Positions 1 to 9,992 of a stretch of 64,000 nt of DNA are shown piece by piece. Numbering within the stretch: position 1 is the first letter of the stretch; the number at the start of each line of letters is the position of its first letter. Below the pieces are notes generated by a model. The model was not told the DNA's origin, made no database searches, and saw nothing but the letters and a program-made list of their open reading frames with translations. The DNA lies in NCBI RefSeq assembly GCF_004136315.1, contig NZ_CP029562.1, positions 372,001 to 436,000 of the forward strand. Direction: 5' to 3'. The DNA comes from Mesorhizobium sp. Pch-S (GTDB lineage Bacteria; Pseudomonadota; Alphaproteobacteria; Rhizobiales; Rhizobiaceae). A program made the translations under genes and the position numbers.

Positions 1-795
1 CATGGCCACATTGGCGTTCGCACTCGGCGCCCCGGCATCCAGCAGCGCCTTGCACTCGGCTTCCGCATCCTCGAAATGACGCAGCAGCATGGCCGTGTTG
101 GCATGCTCGAAATTGTGTCGCGAATATTCCTGCTCTGCCTGCAGGAAGACCTCGCCGTAAGAAACGCGCTCCGGCCCCTCCATGCCGTTGAAGTTCAGGT
201 CGTAGACGTTGTCGACGCCCTGCACATACATGGCGAGCCGCTCCAGCCCGTAAGTCAGTTCGCCGGCGACCGGCGCGCATTCGATGCCGCAGACCTGCTG
301 GAAATAGGTGAACTGCGACACTTCCATACCATCGCACCAGCACTCCCAGCCGAGCCCCCAGGCGCCCAGTGTCGGGCTTTCCCAGTCGTCTTCGACGAAA
401 CGAATGTCGTGCAGCAGCGGATCGACGCCGATAGCCTTGAGCGAACCGAGATACAGTTCCTGCAGGTTGGACGGATTCGGCTTCAGAATGACCTGGTATT
501 GATAATAGTGCTGCAGCCGGTTCGGGTTCTCGCCGTAGCGGCCGTCCTTCGGACGCCGGGATGGCTGCACATAGGCAGCATTCCAGCGACGGGGGCCGAG
601 AGCGCGCAGTGTCGTCGCCGGATGGAACGTACCGGCACCCACTTCCATGTCGTATGGCTGCAGGATGACGCAACCATGCGCAGCCCAGTAATTGTGCAGC
701 GTCAGGATAAGACCCTGGAACGAACGCTTGGGATCCAGATTGGCGGGCAATTCGGCGGTCACGGCGGCCTCGATGGGAGCTGCAGGATGCGCCAC
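1..795 (-). CDS. glyQ: Glycyl-tRNA synthetase alpha subunit (3' end outside window)
   Basis: The class II alpha subunit of the alpha2beta2 glycyl-tRNA synthetase, which charges tRNA-Gly in the cytoplasm. The 265 codons present include the family stretches [34 protein letters not shown] and [20 protein letters not shown]. The family is about 300 residues long, so roughly the last 35 lie left of the window; glyS would be expected beyond. The start chosen is GTG at 795 with an in-frame TAG two codons upstream. Its ribosome site (AGGGA) is unusually close, so a second in-frame GTG 33 bases further in is possible. Confidence 0.95.
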   Translation of the reverse strand, partial: MAHPAAPIEAAVTAELPANLDPKRSFQGLILTLHNYWAAHGCVILQPYDMEVGAGTFHPATTLRALGPRRWNAAYVQPSRRPKDGRYGENPNRLQHYYQYQVILKPNPSNLQELYLGSLKAIGVDPLLHDIRFVEDDWESPTLGAWGLGWECWCDGMEVSQFTYFQQVCGIECAPVAGELTYGLERLAMYVQGVDNVYDLNFNGMEGPERVSYGEVFLQAEQEYSRHNFEHANTAMLLRHFEDAEAECKALLDAGAPSANANVAM

Positions 796-834
796 TCCCT
801 AGAGCCGAGGGGCAAGGGCGTCAAGGCAAGGATA

Positions 835-861
835 CCAACGGTCATACTGAATGACCGTTGG
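835..861. terminator. Perfect inverted repeat, terminator-like
   Basis: CCAACGGTCAT and ATGACCGTTGG form an 11-bp perfect stem with a five-base loop. It lies downstream of the minus-strand secreted-protein gene and upstream of glyQ. There is no T run, so it could be a weak terminator or simply a palindromic element. Confidence 0.35.
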
Positions 862-890
862 AGCGCGCCGCGCCTGTTGGCGCGAAAGCT

Positions 891-930
891 GGAGCGTTTC
901 CGATTTTCACGGAAACGCGGAAACACTCCA
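891..930. repeat. Palindromic intergenic repeat
   Basis: The arms GTTTCCG and CGGAAAC, flanked by GGAG and CTCC, form an imperfect palindrome. It resembles the short intergenic palindromes common in rhizobial genomes; related elements occur near 5.8, 47.9, 49.6 and 61.9 kb. Confidence 0.5.
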
Positions 931-1044
931 ACTGTTTAGGGGCTCTCTGGCGGCCCGGATGGGCCGTGCCGGCGATTGAGGCGTTCTGGATGTGTCAACA
1001 TCCAGAACCTTTGGTATGAGACGATCACGGAAGGTTGGTGCCTG

Positions 1045-1428
1045 TCAGTCCGCCAACTCACCCGAGAAATTCGTGCCCTCGTTCTGGTTGTCGCAAAAGG
1101 CGAGTATTCCCTGAAATGCGGGTTTCTTGATCGCCGGCGGACCATAAAAACTGATGCTGAACGTCCCCCAATAGGTCGACCCGTTCTGCTCGGTCGGGCA
1201 ATGCGTGACCTTCGCAACATCCTGCCAGGTACCGCTGAGAACATTGTCGGCCAGCTTGCCGACGGTCTTGCCTGCATAATTGTCAAAAACGATCGTGTAT
1301 TCGCCCGTCTCGAGCCGGCTGATGGTTATTGGACCATTGCCCGTGTTCCAGCGGCCGTCGATCTTGATCTCGTCGGCCATGGCCAGAGAAGGCAGCAAGA
1401 CAGCAGCAGACAAGCAAACCCGCAGCAT
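1045..1428 (-). CDS. Small secreted protein of unknown function
   Basis: A 127-residue product with a clear Sec signal peptide (MLRVCLSAAVLLPSLAMA, cleavage after AMA). The mature domain of about 108 residues is rich in Gly, Thr and aromatic residues, alternates in a beta-strand pattern (IDGRWNTGNGPITISRLETG) and has two Cys that could pair in the periplasm. It resembles small periplasmic beta-barrel or DUF-type proteins, but I do not recognise a family. The ATG at 1428 is chosen because GGGGATCGC precedes it; an in-frame start 33 bases upstream would put charged residues before the signal peptide. Confidence 0.7.
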   Translation of the reverse strand: MLRVCLSAAVLLPSLAMADEIKIDGRWNTGNGPITISRLETGEYTIVFDNYAGKTVGKLADNVLSGTWQDVAKVTHCPTEQNGSTYWGTFSISFYGPPAIKKPAFQGILAFCDNQNEGTNFSGELAD

Positions 1429-1562
1429 CGTGCGATCCCCAGGCTGAACCAGCATGATCATGGCTGGCAGTGTGGAGAGAAGTCAACGCGATGCAGCAGT
1501 CTGAACGGCAAAAACCGCTGGAAGGCCGCTATCAGGCCTTCCAGTTCACGACACGAACCAAC

Positions 1563-3329
1563 TCACCCCTTCGGAGCCGTCGGCTTGGGTTTGGGTGCTT
1601 CCTGGGCGGTCTTGTTCTCAAGCGGAGGCAACCCCTTGAGCAGCTTCTGTTCGACAGAGGCCAGCACGTCCGGTTCAGGCTTCAGGTCGCGGGCGTGGCG
1701 CCATTGGAAGGTCGCCTCCAGCTTGCGGCCGACACGCCAGTAGACGTCGCCCAGATGGTCGTTCAGAACCGGGTCTTCCGGCTTCAACTGTACGGCACGC
1801 TCCATTTCGCGCACGGCGTCGTCGTAACGGCCAAGCTTGTAGTAGGCCCAGCCCAGCGAATCGATGATGTAGCCGTCGCTCGGCCGCAGCTCGGCGGCCT
1901 TCTTGATCATATCCAGCGCTTCCTTGAGGTTGGTACCCATGTCCACCCAGGAATAGCCGAGATAGTTCAGCACCTGCGGCTGGTTCGGGTAGAGCTCCAG
2001 CGCCTTGCGGAAATTCGGCTCGGCCTTCGGCCATTCCTTGATGCGCTCATAGGCAATTCCGCGCTGGTAGAAGATGTTCCAGTCGGCCTTGGTCGGCGTC
2101 TTCAGCACCGAGACCGCCTTGTCAAAGAGTTCAGACGCAGAGCGGAAATCCTGCTTGGAAGCATAAACGCCGCCAAGCGCCAGGTAGCCGCGCATGTCCT
2201 GCGGATTGGCTTCGACGAGCACTTTCAGCTGCTTGATCGCTTCGTCATTGCGGCCGAGATCGGCGAGATTCAGGCCGGTCTGCAGTTCCGAAACTTCCTT
2301 CAGCGGCGAAGATGCTGGAATGCGGCGGTAGAAGTCGATGGCACGCTCACCATCCTTGAGCTGCTCGGCAACGGCGGCAAGCTGCACGAGGACGACATCG
2401 CTGTCCGGCTTCAGCGCCAGTGCGTATTCGAGGTACAGCCGCACGAACGGCTCACCGCCACCCCGATTGAGCGCGGTGGCGAGATTGAGCAGAATCTCGG
2501 ACGATCCTTCCGAAGGGTTCACAACCAGCGGATCCGGCTTCTCGCCCTTGCTGATCCGGTCGCGCAGCGCGACGATCTCGATCTTACCTGGGCCGAATTC
2601 TTCCGCCTGCTTCAGCACCGACAGCGCCTTGTCCTTGTCGCCCTTGCGGGCCAGGAAGATCGCATAGGCCTGAGCTGCACGCATCCAGGTCTCGGGAGCT
2701 GCTCCTCCAGCAGAAGTATTGCCAATTGCCTCGGCATAAGCGGCATCGGCTTTTTCCGTCTTTCCGGCCGCATCGGCGATCAGCGCGCGGTGATAGGCCT
2801 TGAAGAGGTCGAACCACTCAGGCCCTTCCAGCTTGCCGACATAGTCCATCGCGTCAGTGCCCTGACCGGCACCCTGCATGGCCCAACCCGTCATGACGCC
2901 ACTGATCAGCTTGTCGAGATCCGCGCCGAGCGACAGCTTCAGCCAATACTGCGCCTTGGTGAAATCCTTTTTCTTGAAACTGTCGACGGCCAGCGCCAGG
3001 CGCGAGAAGCGCTCGATATCCGGCACCTCCTTCAGCTTGTCGGCGTAGGGCAGCGATTCTTCGAAGCGTCCTTGCGCGATCAGCGAAAGCATCAGGCTTT
3101 GCTGAAGCTGGGTATCCTCCGGCGCGAAGGCCAGCGCCTGCTTGTAGTAGTTGATGGCGTTGTCGAGATCATTGTCGTTTTCTGCGACCCTGGCCGACAG
3201 GTAGGCCCCGGAGAACGAATTGATTTCGACAGGTGCTGATGTCTGCGCAGCGAAACCGGACTGCGTCTGGGCCGCAAGGCCCGCGAGAATAGCCAGGCTC
3301 GAAAGCCAGCGAGCACGTCTTTGCCGCAT
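1563..3329 (-). CDS. Secreted TPR-repeat protein
   Basis: A 588-residue protein with a signal peptide (Arg-rich start, hydrophobic LSSLAILAGLAA, then AQTSAP). Tetratricopeptide repeats fill the rest, for example NAINYYKQALAFAPEDTQL near residue 45 and a clean run near residues 430-540 (WPKAEPNFRKALELYPNQP, LGWAYYKLGRYDDAVREMER). The C-terminus is Lys/Pro-rich. TPR arrays are protein-interaction scaffolds; related rhizobial proteins are annotated only as TPR proteins and are thought to act in the periplasm. The start at 3329 is preceded by AGAAAGGGA; a longer in-frame start would bury the signal peptide. It is followed on the same strand by the secreted gene at 1045-1428. Confidence 0.85.
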   Translation of the reverse strand: MRQRRARWLSSLAILAGLAAQTQSGFAAQTSAPVEINSFSGAYLSARVAENDNDLDNAINYYKQALAFAPEDTQLQQSLMLSLIAQGRFEESLPYADKLKEVPDIERFSRLALAVDSFKKKDFTKAQYWLKLSLGADLDKLISGVMTGWAMQGAGQGTDAMDYVGKLEGPEWFDLFKAYHRALIADAAGKTEKADAAYAEAIGNTSAGGAAPETWMRAAQAYAIFLARKGDKDKALSVLKQAEEFGPGKIEIVALRDRISKGEKPDPLVVNPSEGSSEILLNLATALNRGGGEPFVRLYLEYALALKPDSDVVLVQLAAVAEQLKDGERAIDFYRRIPASSPLKEVSELQTGLNLADLGRNDEAIKQLKVLVEANPQDMRGYLALGGVYASKQDFRSASELFDKAVSVLKTPTKADWNIFYQRGIAYERIKEWPKAEPNFRKALELYPNQPQVLNYLGYSWVDMGTNLKEALDMIKKAAELRPSDGYIIDSLGWAYYKLGRYDDAVREMERAVQLKPEDPVLNDHLGDVYWRVGRKLEATFQWRHARDLKPEPDVLASVEQKLLKGLPPLENKTAQEAPKPKPTAPKG

Positions 3330-3551
3330 CGTATCCCTTTCTGGCGGGCTCCTCCCCAGCTCAAGCGGGGATCGCCAAGAATCCTTCATTCCGGCAAAGC
3401 ATGGCCTTTTTGGGGTCGCGCATCAATCCGGCAGGCAGTCACAATGCGGACATCGTCTTAACAAAGCATGGCTTCCGGCAAGCTCGCCCACGCGGGGAGG
3501 AACACCGCGCCGGACTTGCAGCCAAAAACGTGCCGCCGCAAAGCCCCCGGC

Positions 3552-4568
3552 TCAATTCACGCGGCTGATGCAGAAATCGATGACGTCGATCAGTGCTGCT
3601 TTCTGAGGCGTCCCCTCGAGCGGCGCCAGCGCATCACGGGCGATCTCGCCGAAGTGACGGGCACGGCCGATCGTGTCGGAGATGGCGGCGTGCTTTGTCA
3701 TCAGGCCGATCGCCTTTTCGAGACCGGCGTCATCGGCCGCGTTCTCCTCGATGGCCCGTTTCCAGAAAGCGCGCTCGGCAGCGGTGCCGCGCCGATAGGC
3801 AAGGATCACAGGCAGCGTGACCTTGCCCTCGCGGAAGTCGTCGCCGACATTCTTGCCGAGATCCTTGGAGGAGCCGCCATAGTCCAGCGCATCGTCGATG
3901 AGCTGGAAGGCAAGTCCGAGATTCATGCCATAGGAGCGCAAGGCCGCGCGATCGGTGCGCGAGGCGTCGGCGATGACGGGGCCGACTTCGGCGGCGGCTG
4001 AGAACAGAGCGGCAGTCTTGGCCTTGATGACCGCGAAATGTTCGTCTTCCGTGGTGTCGAGGTTCTTGGCGGCAGCGAGTTGCATGACTTCGCCTTCGGC
4101 AATGATCGAGGCGGCCGAGGACAGGATGTCGAGCGCATCGAGCGAGCCGACGTCGACCATCATACGGAAAGCCTGGCCGAGCAGAAAATCACCGACCAGC
4201 ACGCTGGCTTGATTGCCCCAGATCATGCGCGCCGTCTTCTTGCCGCGCCGCATGCCGCTTTCGTCGACGACGTCGTCATGCAGGAGAGTGGCGGTGTGCA
4301 TGAACTCGACGCTGGTCGCCAGCTTGACGTGACCGTCACCAGAATATCCAAACATCTGCGCCGCCGCGAGCGTCAGCATCGGGCGCAGCCGCTTGCCGCC
4401 TGACGAGATCAGGTGATTGGCAACCTCGGGGATCATCTGCACATCGGAACCGGCCTTGGACAGGATCAGCTCGTTGACGCGCCCCATATCCGACGCAGTC
4501 AGGTCGATCAGGTCCTTGATCGACGCAGTCTCCCGCTTTCCGTCTTCGAGGTTGAGAACAACACCCAC
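3552..4568 (-). CDS. ispB: All-trans polyprenyl diphosphate synthase (octaprenyl/decaprenyl type)
   Basis: Builds the long isoprenoid tail of ubiquinone by adding isopentenyl diphosphates to farnesyl diphosphate. The 338-residue product has the family landmarks: GGKRLRPML near residue 58, the first aspartate-rich motif LLHDDVVDE near 95, and the second motif LIDDALDYGG near 222. Rhizobia mainly make ubiquinone-10, so a decaprenyl product is likely, but chain length cannot be read from the motif alone. It starts with GTG at 4568, preceded at good spacing by GGGAG. It diverges from the DUF2007 gene. Confidence 0.93.
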   Translation of the reverse strand: MGVVLNLEDGKRETASIKDLIDLTASDMGRVNELILSKAGSDVQMIPEVANHLISSGGKRLRPMLTLAAAQMFGYSGDGHVKLATSVEFMHTATLLHDDVVDESGMRRGKKTARMIWGNQASVLVGDFLLGQAFRMMVDVGSLDALDILSSAASIIAEGEVMQLAAAKNLDTTEDEHFAVIKAKTAALFSAAAEVGPVIADASRTDRAALRSYGMNLGLAFQLIDDALDYGGSSKDLGKNVGDDFREGKVTLPVILAYRRGTAAERAFWKRAIEENAADDAGLEKAIGLMTKHAAISDTIGRARHFGEIARDALAPLEGTPQKAALIDVIDFCISRVN

Positions 4569-4722
4569 GCCAAAACTCCCGTCCGCCGCGCCACGGCGCG
4601 CTGCCTTGATAGGACTCTAGCGGCCGGAGCGCATACGGCAAGTGGCGAATTGGCGCGGATTGCGCAAGAGGGTTCCGGAGCAAAGCGTTTACATCGCGGA
4701 AACAAGCTGCGAGTTTGCCGCC

Positions 4723-4947
4723 ATGATCGAGCTCATCCGCACCAACGACGCTGTTGTCATCTCCTTTGTCGAATCGCTGATGCGCGATGCCGACATAGGC
4801 TTCCTCACCGCCGATCAGAACATGAGCGTGCTGGACGGCTCCATCGGCATCCTTCCACGCCGGATCCTGGTCGAAGACGAGCGCATCGAGGATGCCCGCC
4901 GCATCCTCACCGACGCCGGCATCGCCAACGAAATCCGTCGAACATGA
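4723..4947 (+). CDS. DUF2007-type small protein
   Basis: A 74-residue protein (MIELIRTNDAVVISFVESL start) with the pattern of DUF2007, a small alpha-beta domain labelled putative signal-transducing protein. Its last residues overlap the next gene by an ATGA junction, so translation is probably coupled to the methyltransferase. The ATG at 4723 matches the family N-terminus; the longer frame upstream has no family resemblance. Function is unknown; the pairing with a tRNA-type methyltransferase is frequent in rhizobia as far as I recall. Confidence 0.8.
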   Translation: MIELIRTNDAVVISFVESLMRDADIGFLTADQNMSVLDGSIGILPRRILVEDERIEDARRILTDAGIANEIRRT

Positions 4948-5735
4948 CAGCGGCCGCACCGGCCGGGGCGCCCAGACACACGGTGGATGCCTTCCATCGT
5001 GGCCGTTTCTGGCTTGTTCAGCCGGCCGATGCCGGACATCGCGCCGGCATGGACGCAATGATGCTCGCCGCCGCCATACCGACCGATTTTGCCGGACTGG
5101 TGGCCGATTTCGGTGCGGGCGCAGGGGCTGCGGGGCTCGCCGTCGTTTCGCGCTGCGAAGGCGCAAGGGCGACACTGGTGGAGCGTTCCCCAGAAATGGC
5201 GACCTTTGCCGAGGCGTCGCTGGCGCATCCGGCCAACCAGCATCTCAGCGACCGGGTGACGGTGCTGCGCGCCGACGTCACGCTGACCGGCAGGGCGAGA
5301 AGCGCCGCCGGACTCCCTGACAAGCAGTTCGGCTTCGTCATCATGAACCCGCCCTTCAATGCCGGCGAGGATCGCGCGACCCCCGACGCGTTGCGGCGCG
5401 AGGCGCACGTCATGGAGGATGGGCTTTTCGAGGCCTGGGTGCGCAGTGCCGCGGCCGTGGTCAAGCCGCGCGGCGGCATTGCGATCATTGCGCGACCGGA
5501 ATCCCTGGCGGTCATTCTCGACGCGTTGGCCGGCCGTTTCGGCAATACAGAGATCGTGCCCGTGCATCCCCGCGCCGATCAAGCGGCAATCCGCATCGTT
5601 GTCCGTGGCCTGCTCGGCGCGCGTGGCAAGCTGACGCTGAGGCCGCCACTCGTACTGCACGATGCCTCGACCAAGGGGCTTTTGCCGTTGGCCGATGCCA
5701 TCGCCAATGGAACGGCCACGCTTTTCGGAGATTGA
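4944..5735 (+). CDS. TrmN6-like SAM-dependent methyltransferase
   Basis: A 263-residue class I methyltransferase. Motif I is VADFGAGAGAAGL near residue 52 and the N6-adenine signature MNPPF lies near residue 134, as in tRNA1(Val) adenine-37-N6 methyltransferases. The N-terminal DAFHRGRFWLVQP stretch is typical of that family. The likely job is methylating an adenine in tRNA; substrate specificity is inferred. The ATG at 4944 overlaps the stop of the DUF2007 gene (ATGA). Confidence 0.88.
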   Translation: MTAAAPAGAPRHTVDAFHRGRFWLVQPADAGHRAGMDAMMLAAAIPTDFAGLVADFGAGAGAAGLAVVSRCEGARATLVERSPEMATFAEASLAHPANQHLSDRVTVLRADVTLTGRARSAAGLPDKQFGFVIMNPPFNAGEDRATPDALRREAHVMEDGLFEAWVRSAAAVVKPRGGIAIIARPESLAVILDALAGRFGNTEIVPVHPRADQAAIRIVVRGLLGARGKLTLRPPLVLHDASTKGLLPLADAIANGTATLFGD

Positions 5736-5778
5736 CCATCCTTCACCATTGCCGTCTCGCGGCAAATGCCTACATGCC

Positions 5779-5884
5779 GCTAGAGCGCCGAACGTCCTTC
5801 TGGATGCGCAAAGGATGCTCTAACACTTTGATTTTGCGTATGATCTTTCCGGAAATCGGTCCCCATTTTCGGGGTCATGTGCTA
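5779..5884. repeat. Rhizobial intergenic palindromic repeats
   Basis: Two adjacent palindromic units sit between the methyltransferase and the S49 protease. The first runs from TAGAGCGCC to GGATGCTCTA. The second has GTATGATCTTTCCGGAAATC on one arm and CATTTTCGGGGTCATGTGCTA on the other. The core TGATC..CCG...CGGG.TCATG is shared with elements near 47.9 and 61.9 kb. Confidence 0.65.
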
Positions 5885-5907
5885 GCCCAACAGGAGAACC
5901 GCATCCC

Positions 5908-6771
5908 GTGCGTCGCCTTTTCAACCGCATCCTGCCGAAATCCTGGCGTTCCACCGATATCGTCGTACCCGTCATCCGGCTGCATGGCGCGATCATGGCC
6001 GGCGGCAGTCAGTTCCGGCAGAACCTGTCGCTGGCTTCCACCGTCGGCTTGATCGAAAAGGCGTTTTCCTTTCCTGGACCGGCTGTTGCGATCTCGATCA
6101 ACTCGCCCGGTGGCTCCCCCGTGCAGTCGCGGCTGATCTACAAGCGCATCCGGGACCTGGCCGTTGAGAAGAACAAGAAAGTCTTCGTCTTCGTCGAGGA
6201 CGTCGCTGCCTCGGGTGGCTACATGATCGCGGTCGCAGCCGACGAGATCATCGCCGACCCGTCTTCGATCGTCGGTTCGATCGGTGTCATTTCCGGTACT
6301 TTCGGCTTCACCGACCTGATCAAGAAGATCGGCGTCGAACGTCGTGTGCACACCGCCGGCAAGAACAAATCATCGATGGACCCATTCCAGCCGGAAAGGA
6401 AAGAAGACGTCGAGCGGCTTAAAACACTGATGCTGGAATTGCATGAGACCTTCATCGATCTGGTCAAGGAACGCCGCGGAGCCAAATTGAAGGACGATCC
6501 AGACCTGTTCACCGGCCTGTTCTGGACCGGCAAAAAGGGGTTGGAGCTGGGCCTTGTCGATGGGCTGGGCGATATGCGCAGCACCCTCAAGGAACGCTTC
6601 GGCCCGAAAACACAACTGAAACTCGTCAGCCAGCCCAAGGGGTTGTTCGGCCGCTTCGGACTGTTCGGCTCGTCAAGCGGCTTCACCGCCCCGGCCCTGG
6701 CTGCCGCAGGCGTCGACGCAATTTTCGATGCGGCCGAAGAACGCGCGCTGTGGAGCCGTTTCGGCCTTTGA
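5908..6771 (+). CDS. S49 family serine protease (SppA/SohB type)
   Basis: A 287-residue peptidase of the signal-peptide-peptidase A / SohB family, acting at or near the inner membrane on short or membrane-derived peptides. The catalytic Ser is in AASGGYMIAVAADEI near residue 102, and the general-base Lys is probably in GKNKSSMDPF near residue 154. SINSPGGSP near residue 64 and SSIVGSIGVI near 120 are family hallmarks. It is a short, single-domain form without an obvious N-terminal membrane segment. The start is GTG at 5908 with AGGAG 11 bases upstream. Confidence 0.9.
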   Translation: MRRLFNRILPKSWRSTDIVVPVIRLHGAIMAGGSQFRQNLSLASTVGLIEKAFSFPGPAVAISINSPGGSPVQSRLIYKRIRDLAVEKNKKVFVFVEDVAASGGYMIAVAADEIIADPSSIVGSIGVISGTFGFTDLIKKIGVERRVHTAGKNKSSMDPFQPERKEDVERLKTLMLELHETFIDLVKERRGAKLKDDPDLFTGLFWTGKKGLELGLVDGLGDMRSTLKERFGPKTQLKLVSQPKGLFGRFGLFGSSSGFTAPALAAAGVDAIFDAAEERALWSRFGL

Positions 6772-6853
6772 AAAGCCACGGGAACGGTCTACGATGATTG
6801 CTTTCCCGACCCGAACGTCCACGATCAGGGACCCTTGAGGAAGGAGTTTCGAT

Positions 6854-7039
6854 ATGCCGCAGATCATCTTCTTCATCGTCATCGGCGTCGTTGCCTATGT
6901 CGGGTACCGCTCCTTCATCAAGGAAGCTGAACGGGTCACAGCCAAGGTCCGGCGCACCGAACAACAGCGAGCCAATGGTGCGATGGGAACGCTGGTGAAA
7001 GACCCCAAGACCGGCGAATATCGGCTGGCCAAGGATTGA
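6854..7039 (+). CDS. Small single-span membrane protein
   Basis: A 61-residue protein with one N-terminal transmembrane helix (IIFFIVIGVVAYVGY) and a charged cytoplasmic tail ending KDPKTGEYRLAKD. A very strong ribosome site (GAGGAAGGAG) precedes the ATG. Its stop overlaps the TTG start proposed for ispE, suggesting co-translation. No function is known to me; the tail with DPKTGEYR is a recurring pattern in small rhizobial membrane proteins. Confidence 0.82.
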   Translation: MPQIIFFIVIGVVAYVGYRSFIKEAERVTAKVRRTEQQRANGAMGTLVKDPKTGEYRLAKD

Positions 7040-7954
7040 GCACCACGGCATTTGCCCCTGTATCCGCAGATCATGCCGTGGACGCACGCCTGGCGCCCGC
7101 GAAGGTCAATCTCGCACTCCATGTTACCGGCCGACGGCCCGACGGCTATCACACCATCGAGAGCCTCGCAGTCTTCACCCGCTTCGGCGACCGGATCGAA
7201 GCGCACAGGGCAGATGAGGATCATTTCAGCGTTTCGGGCCGTTTCGCCGGCCTGGTTCCAGCCGATGAGACCAATCTGATCCTCAGGGCGCGCGACGCGC
7301 TGCGCCAGCATGTCGGCCCGGAAAATGCCCCCGCGGTGGCGATTTCACTCGAAAAGAACTTGCCGGTGGCCTCTGGTATCGGCGGCGGTTCGAGCGATGC
7401 GGCGGCGGCGCTGCGCGCGCTTGTCTCGAGCTGGGACCTCGACATCGACGAGGCGCAGCTGGCGCGGATCGGCCTTTCGCTTGGAGCCGACCTGCCAATG
7501 TGCCTCAAGGCACAGCCGCTGCTTGCCTACGGTGCGGGCGAGAGGATTTCGGCCGTATCGAAATTCCCTGCCCTTGGCCTGGTCTTGGTCAATCCGGGCG
7601 TGGCAGTCGCCACCCCCGATGTCTTCGGGGCCCTCGTCCGCCGCGACAACGAAGCCCTGCCACCGCTACCGAAGACCATCGATTTCCACAGCCTGCGCAG
7701 TTGGCTCGAGGCGACCCGCAACGACCTCGAAACCGCCGCCGAGACGATCGCACCGCTGATCGGCAAGGCCAGGGCCGCACTGCTGCAGGCCGACGCCGCC
7801 TTTGCCCGCATGTCGGGTTCGGGAGCGACCTGTTTCGGCTTGTTCGAAACCGGCAATGTCGCGAAACGCGCGGCCGCCAGTATCCGCTCGCGCCATCCGG
7901 ACTGGTTCGTCGCTGCGACTCGGTCCCTGCCATCCGAGGCGCTGGAAGACCAGC

Positions 7955-7962
<8 letters not shown>
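7036..7962 (+). CDS. ispE: 4-diphosphocytidyl-2-C-methyl-D-erythritol kinase
   Basis: A GHMP-family kinase of the MEP isoprenoid pathway: it phosphorylates the 2-hydroxyl of CDP-ME using ATP. Signature features are APAKVNLALHVTGRRPDGYH near residue 20, the ATP-binding Gly/Ser-rich loop PVASGIGGGSSDAAAALRAL near 112, and a C-terminal MSGSGATCFGLF. The likely start is TTG at 7036, overlapping the previous stop; GTG at 7078 would also leave the conserved core intact, so the first dozen residues are uncertain. The 3' end overlaps moaB by eight bases. Confidence 0.93.
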
Positions 7963-8497
<535 letters not shown>

Positions 8498-8612
8498 TTC
8501 GCGGCCAGCGGGGCTTTGCCTTCGTCCCGAAGCCGGTCAGGGTGTCTGGCCTCTGAATTGACATTTCGAAACGAAGGTCAAGGCTCTATCCTTCCCTGAA
8601 AGGGAGGCGGCG

Positions 8613-9041
8613 ATGACCATTTACAGAGGCGGATGCCATTGCGGCAATATCCGGCTGGCCTTCGAGACAGCGATTGCCCCCACGGACATCGAAATCCGCG
8701 CCTGCCAGTGCTCGTTCTGCCGCAGACACAACTCGCTGGCGGCAGCCGACCCAGACGGCATGCTGACCATCGGCGTGCGGAGCGAAGCGCTGCTCTCGCG
8801 TTATGCCTTCGGCCTCAGAACAGCCGAGTATCTGGTCTGCCGCGACTGCGGTGTCTATGTCGCGGCGGCAACCACGGACAGCGTCGAGCAGCGGGCGATC
8901 GTCATCGTCAACGCGCTGGACGCACGCAATCAGTTCCGCAGGGAGCCAATCCCCACAGTCTATGACGCAGAAACGCGCGATGAGCGTATCGTCCGTCGCA
9001 GAACCCGATGGACGCCGGTGAAATGGTCCAGTGAACCCTGA
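8613..9041 (+). CDS. GFA/CENP-V domain zinc protein
   Basis: A 142-residue protein of the glutathione-dependent formaldehyde-activating (GFA/CENP-V) fold. It shows the expected zinc ligands: GGCHCGNI near residue 8, CQCSFC near 31 and CRDCG near 75. Members are usually annotated as aldehyde-activating enzymes, though most have no proven activity. It has its own AGGGAGGCGG ribosome site and stands alone, converging on the NlpC gene. Confidence 0.88.
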   Translation: MTIYRGGCHCGNIRLAFETAIAPTDIEIRACQCSFCRRHNSLAAADPDGMLTIGVRSEALLSRYAFGLRTAEYLVCRDCGVYVAAATTDSVEQRAIVIVNALDARNQFRREPIPTVYDAETRDERIVRRRTRWTPVKWSSEP

Positions 9042-9107
9042 AGCGCGCCGCTTGGTTTCTATGCAATGCTTGACGCAGAACCGCTGCGCACCTTTGCGGG
9101 GGTTGTT

Positions 9108-9968
9108 CTAAGGTCGCCGAAAGGCGGTCGGACCACCATAGAGATAACCGATGCGGGCAACCGCATCCTTCAAACCCTCGAGCGCCACGGTCATGGTGTG
9201 ACCATTGGCATGGATCATCATCTCGCTGTCGGTCATGATCGCGACATGGCCTTTCCAGAACACCAGGTCGCCGCGCCGCAAGCCCGAGTAGTCGGCGTCT
9301 ATATTCAGAAGCTCCCCCAGCGAGGCGACCTGCATGTCAGTATCGCGGAGCACATCGCGGCCAGCCATGCGCATTGAAAGCTGCACCAGGCCGGAACAAT
9401 CGATGCCAAAACCGGAAGCGCCGCCCCACAGATAAGGCGTGCCGAGGAACGTTTCGGCAATCGAGACAAAGTCCGTCGCATGTTCGCCGATGGGTCGCAG
9501 ATGGCCGGCGATGATCGTCTCGCCCGACGGCAGCACTGCGTAATGCGTGCCGCTCGTCTCGGCGGTGCCGGCGACCGCCACGGTCGAACCCATCGACAAA
9601 TGTCCGCTGCGCGGAAAGCGCAGGTCCGGCCCCGGGTAGACGAAGGTACGCGGGGCAGAGACGATATGCGTCGCAACCGCTTCGCGTGGCTTCAACTCCT
9701 CGACCAGGACATAGCCGACATATCCGTCACGCTCACCCTGAACCCAGGCCCAACCGTCGGCTTCGTCGAACACCAGGACGTCGTCCCCGGACAGAAACTG
9801 CGTGTCGATACCGGAATCAGGTCTTGGCGTACGACGCAGATCGACGACTGAAGTCGCTATCCGGGCTGGCCGGCCGCTGACGAAACGGTCGGCTGCCACC
9901 TCACCTTTCAGGCGGATATCGGCAAGATCGGTGCGGAAGGCATGCAGGCGGGCGTCGTGGGCGGTCAA
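9108..9968 (-). CDS. NlpC/P60 peptidoglycan hydrolase with SH3 domains
   Basis: A 286-residue C40 cysteine peptidase that cuts within peptidoglycan stem peptides. Two SH3-like segments (about residues 35-160) precede the catalytic domain. The catalytic Cys is in GIDCSGLVQL near residue 191, with His in WKGHVAIMTD and a second polar residue in IHANGH. There is no obvious signal peptide, as in the rhizobial relatives that pair with a leucyl aminopeptidase. TTG at 9968 is proposed as start because the following residues (TAHDARLHAFR) resemble the family N-terminus; its ribosome site is poor. Confidence 0.88.
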   Translation of the reverse strand: MTAHDARLHAFRTDLADIRLKGEVAADRFVSGRPARIATSVVDLRRTPRPDSGIDTQFLSGDDVLVFDEADGWAWVQGERDGYVGYVLVEELKPREAVATHIVSAPRTFVYPGPDLRFPRSGHLSMGSTVAVAGTAETSGTHYAVLPSGETIIAGHLRPIGEHATDFVSIAETFLGTPYLWGGASGFGIDCSGLVQLSMRMAGRDVLRDTDMQVASLGELLNIDADYSGLRRGDLVFWKGHVAIMTDSEMMIHANGHTMTVALEGLKDAVARIGYLYGGPTAFRRP

Positions 9969-9992
9969 GGCATCAACTCGGCTGTTTGGAAA

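Noticed and set aside
1470-3239. 589-codon open frame opposite the TPR protein
   Set aside because: The opposite strand encodes clear TPR repeats with a signal peptide and ribosome site.
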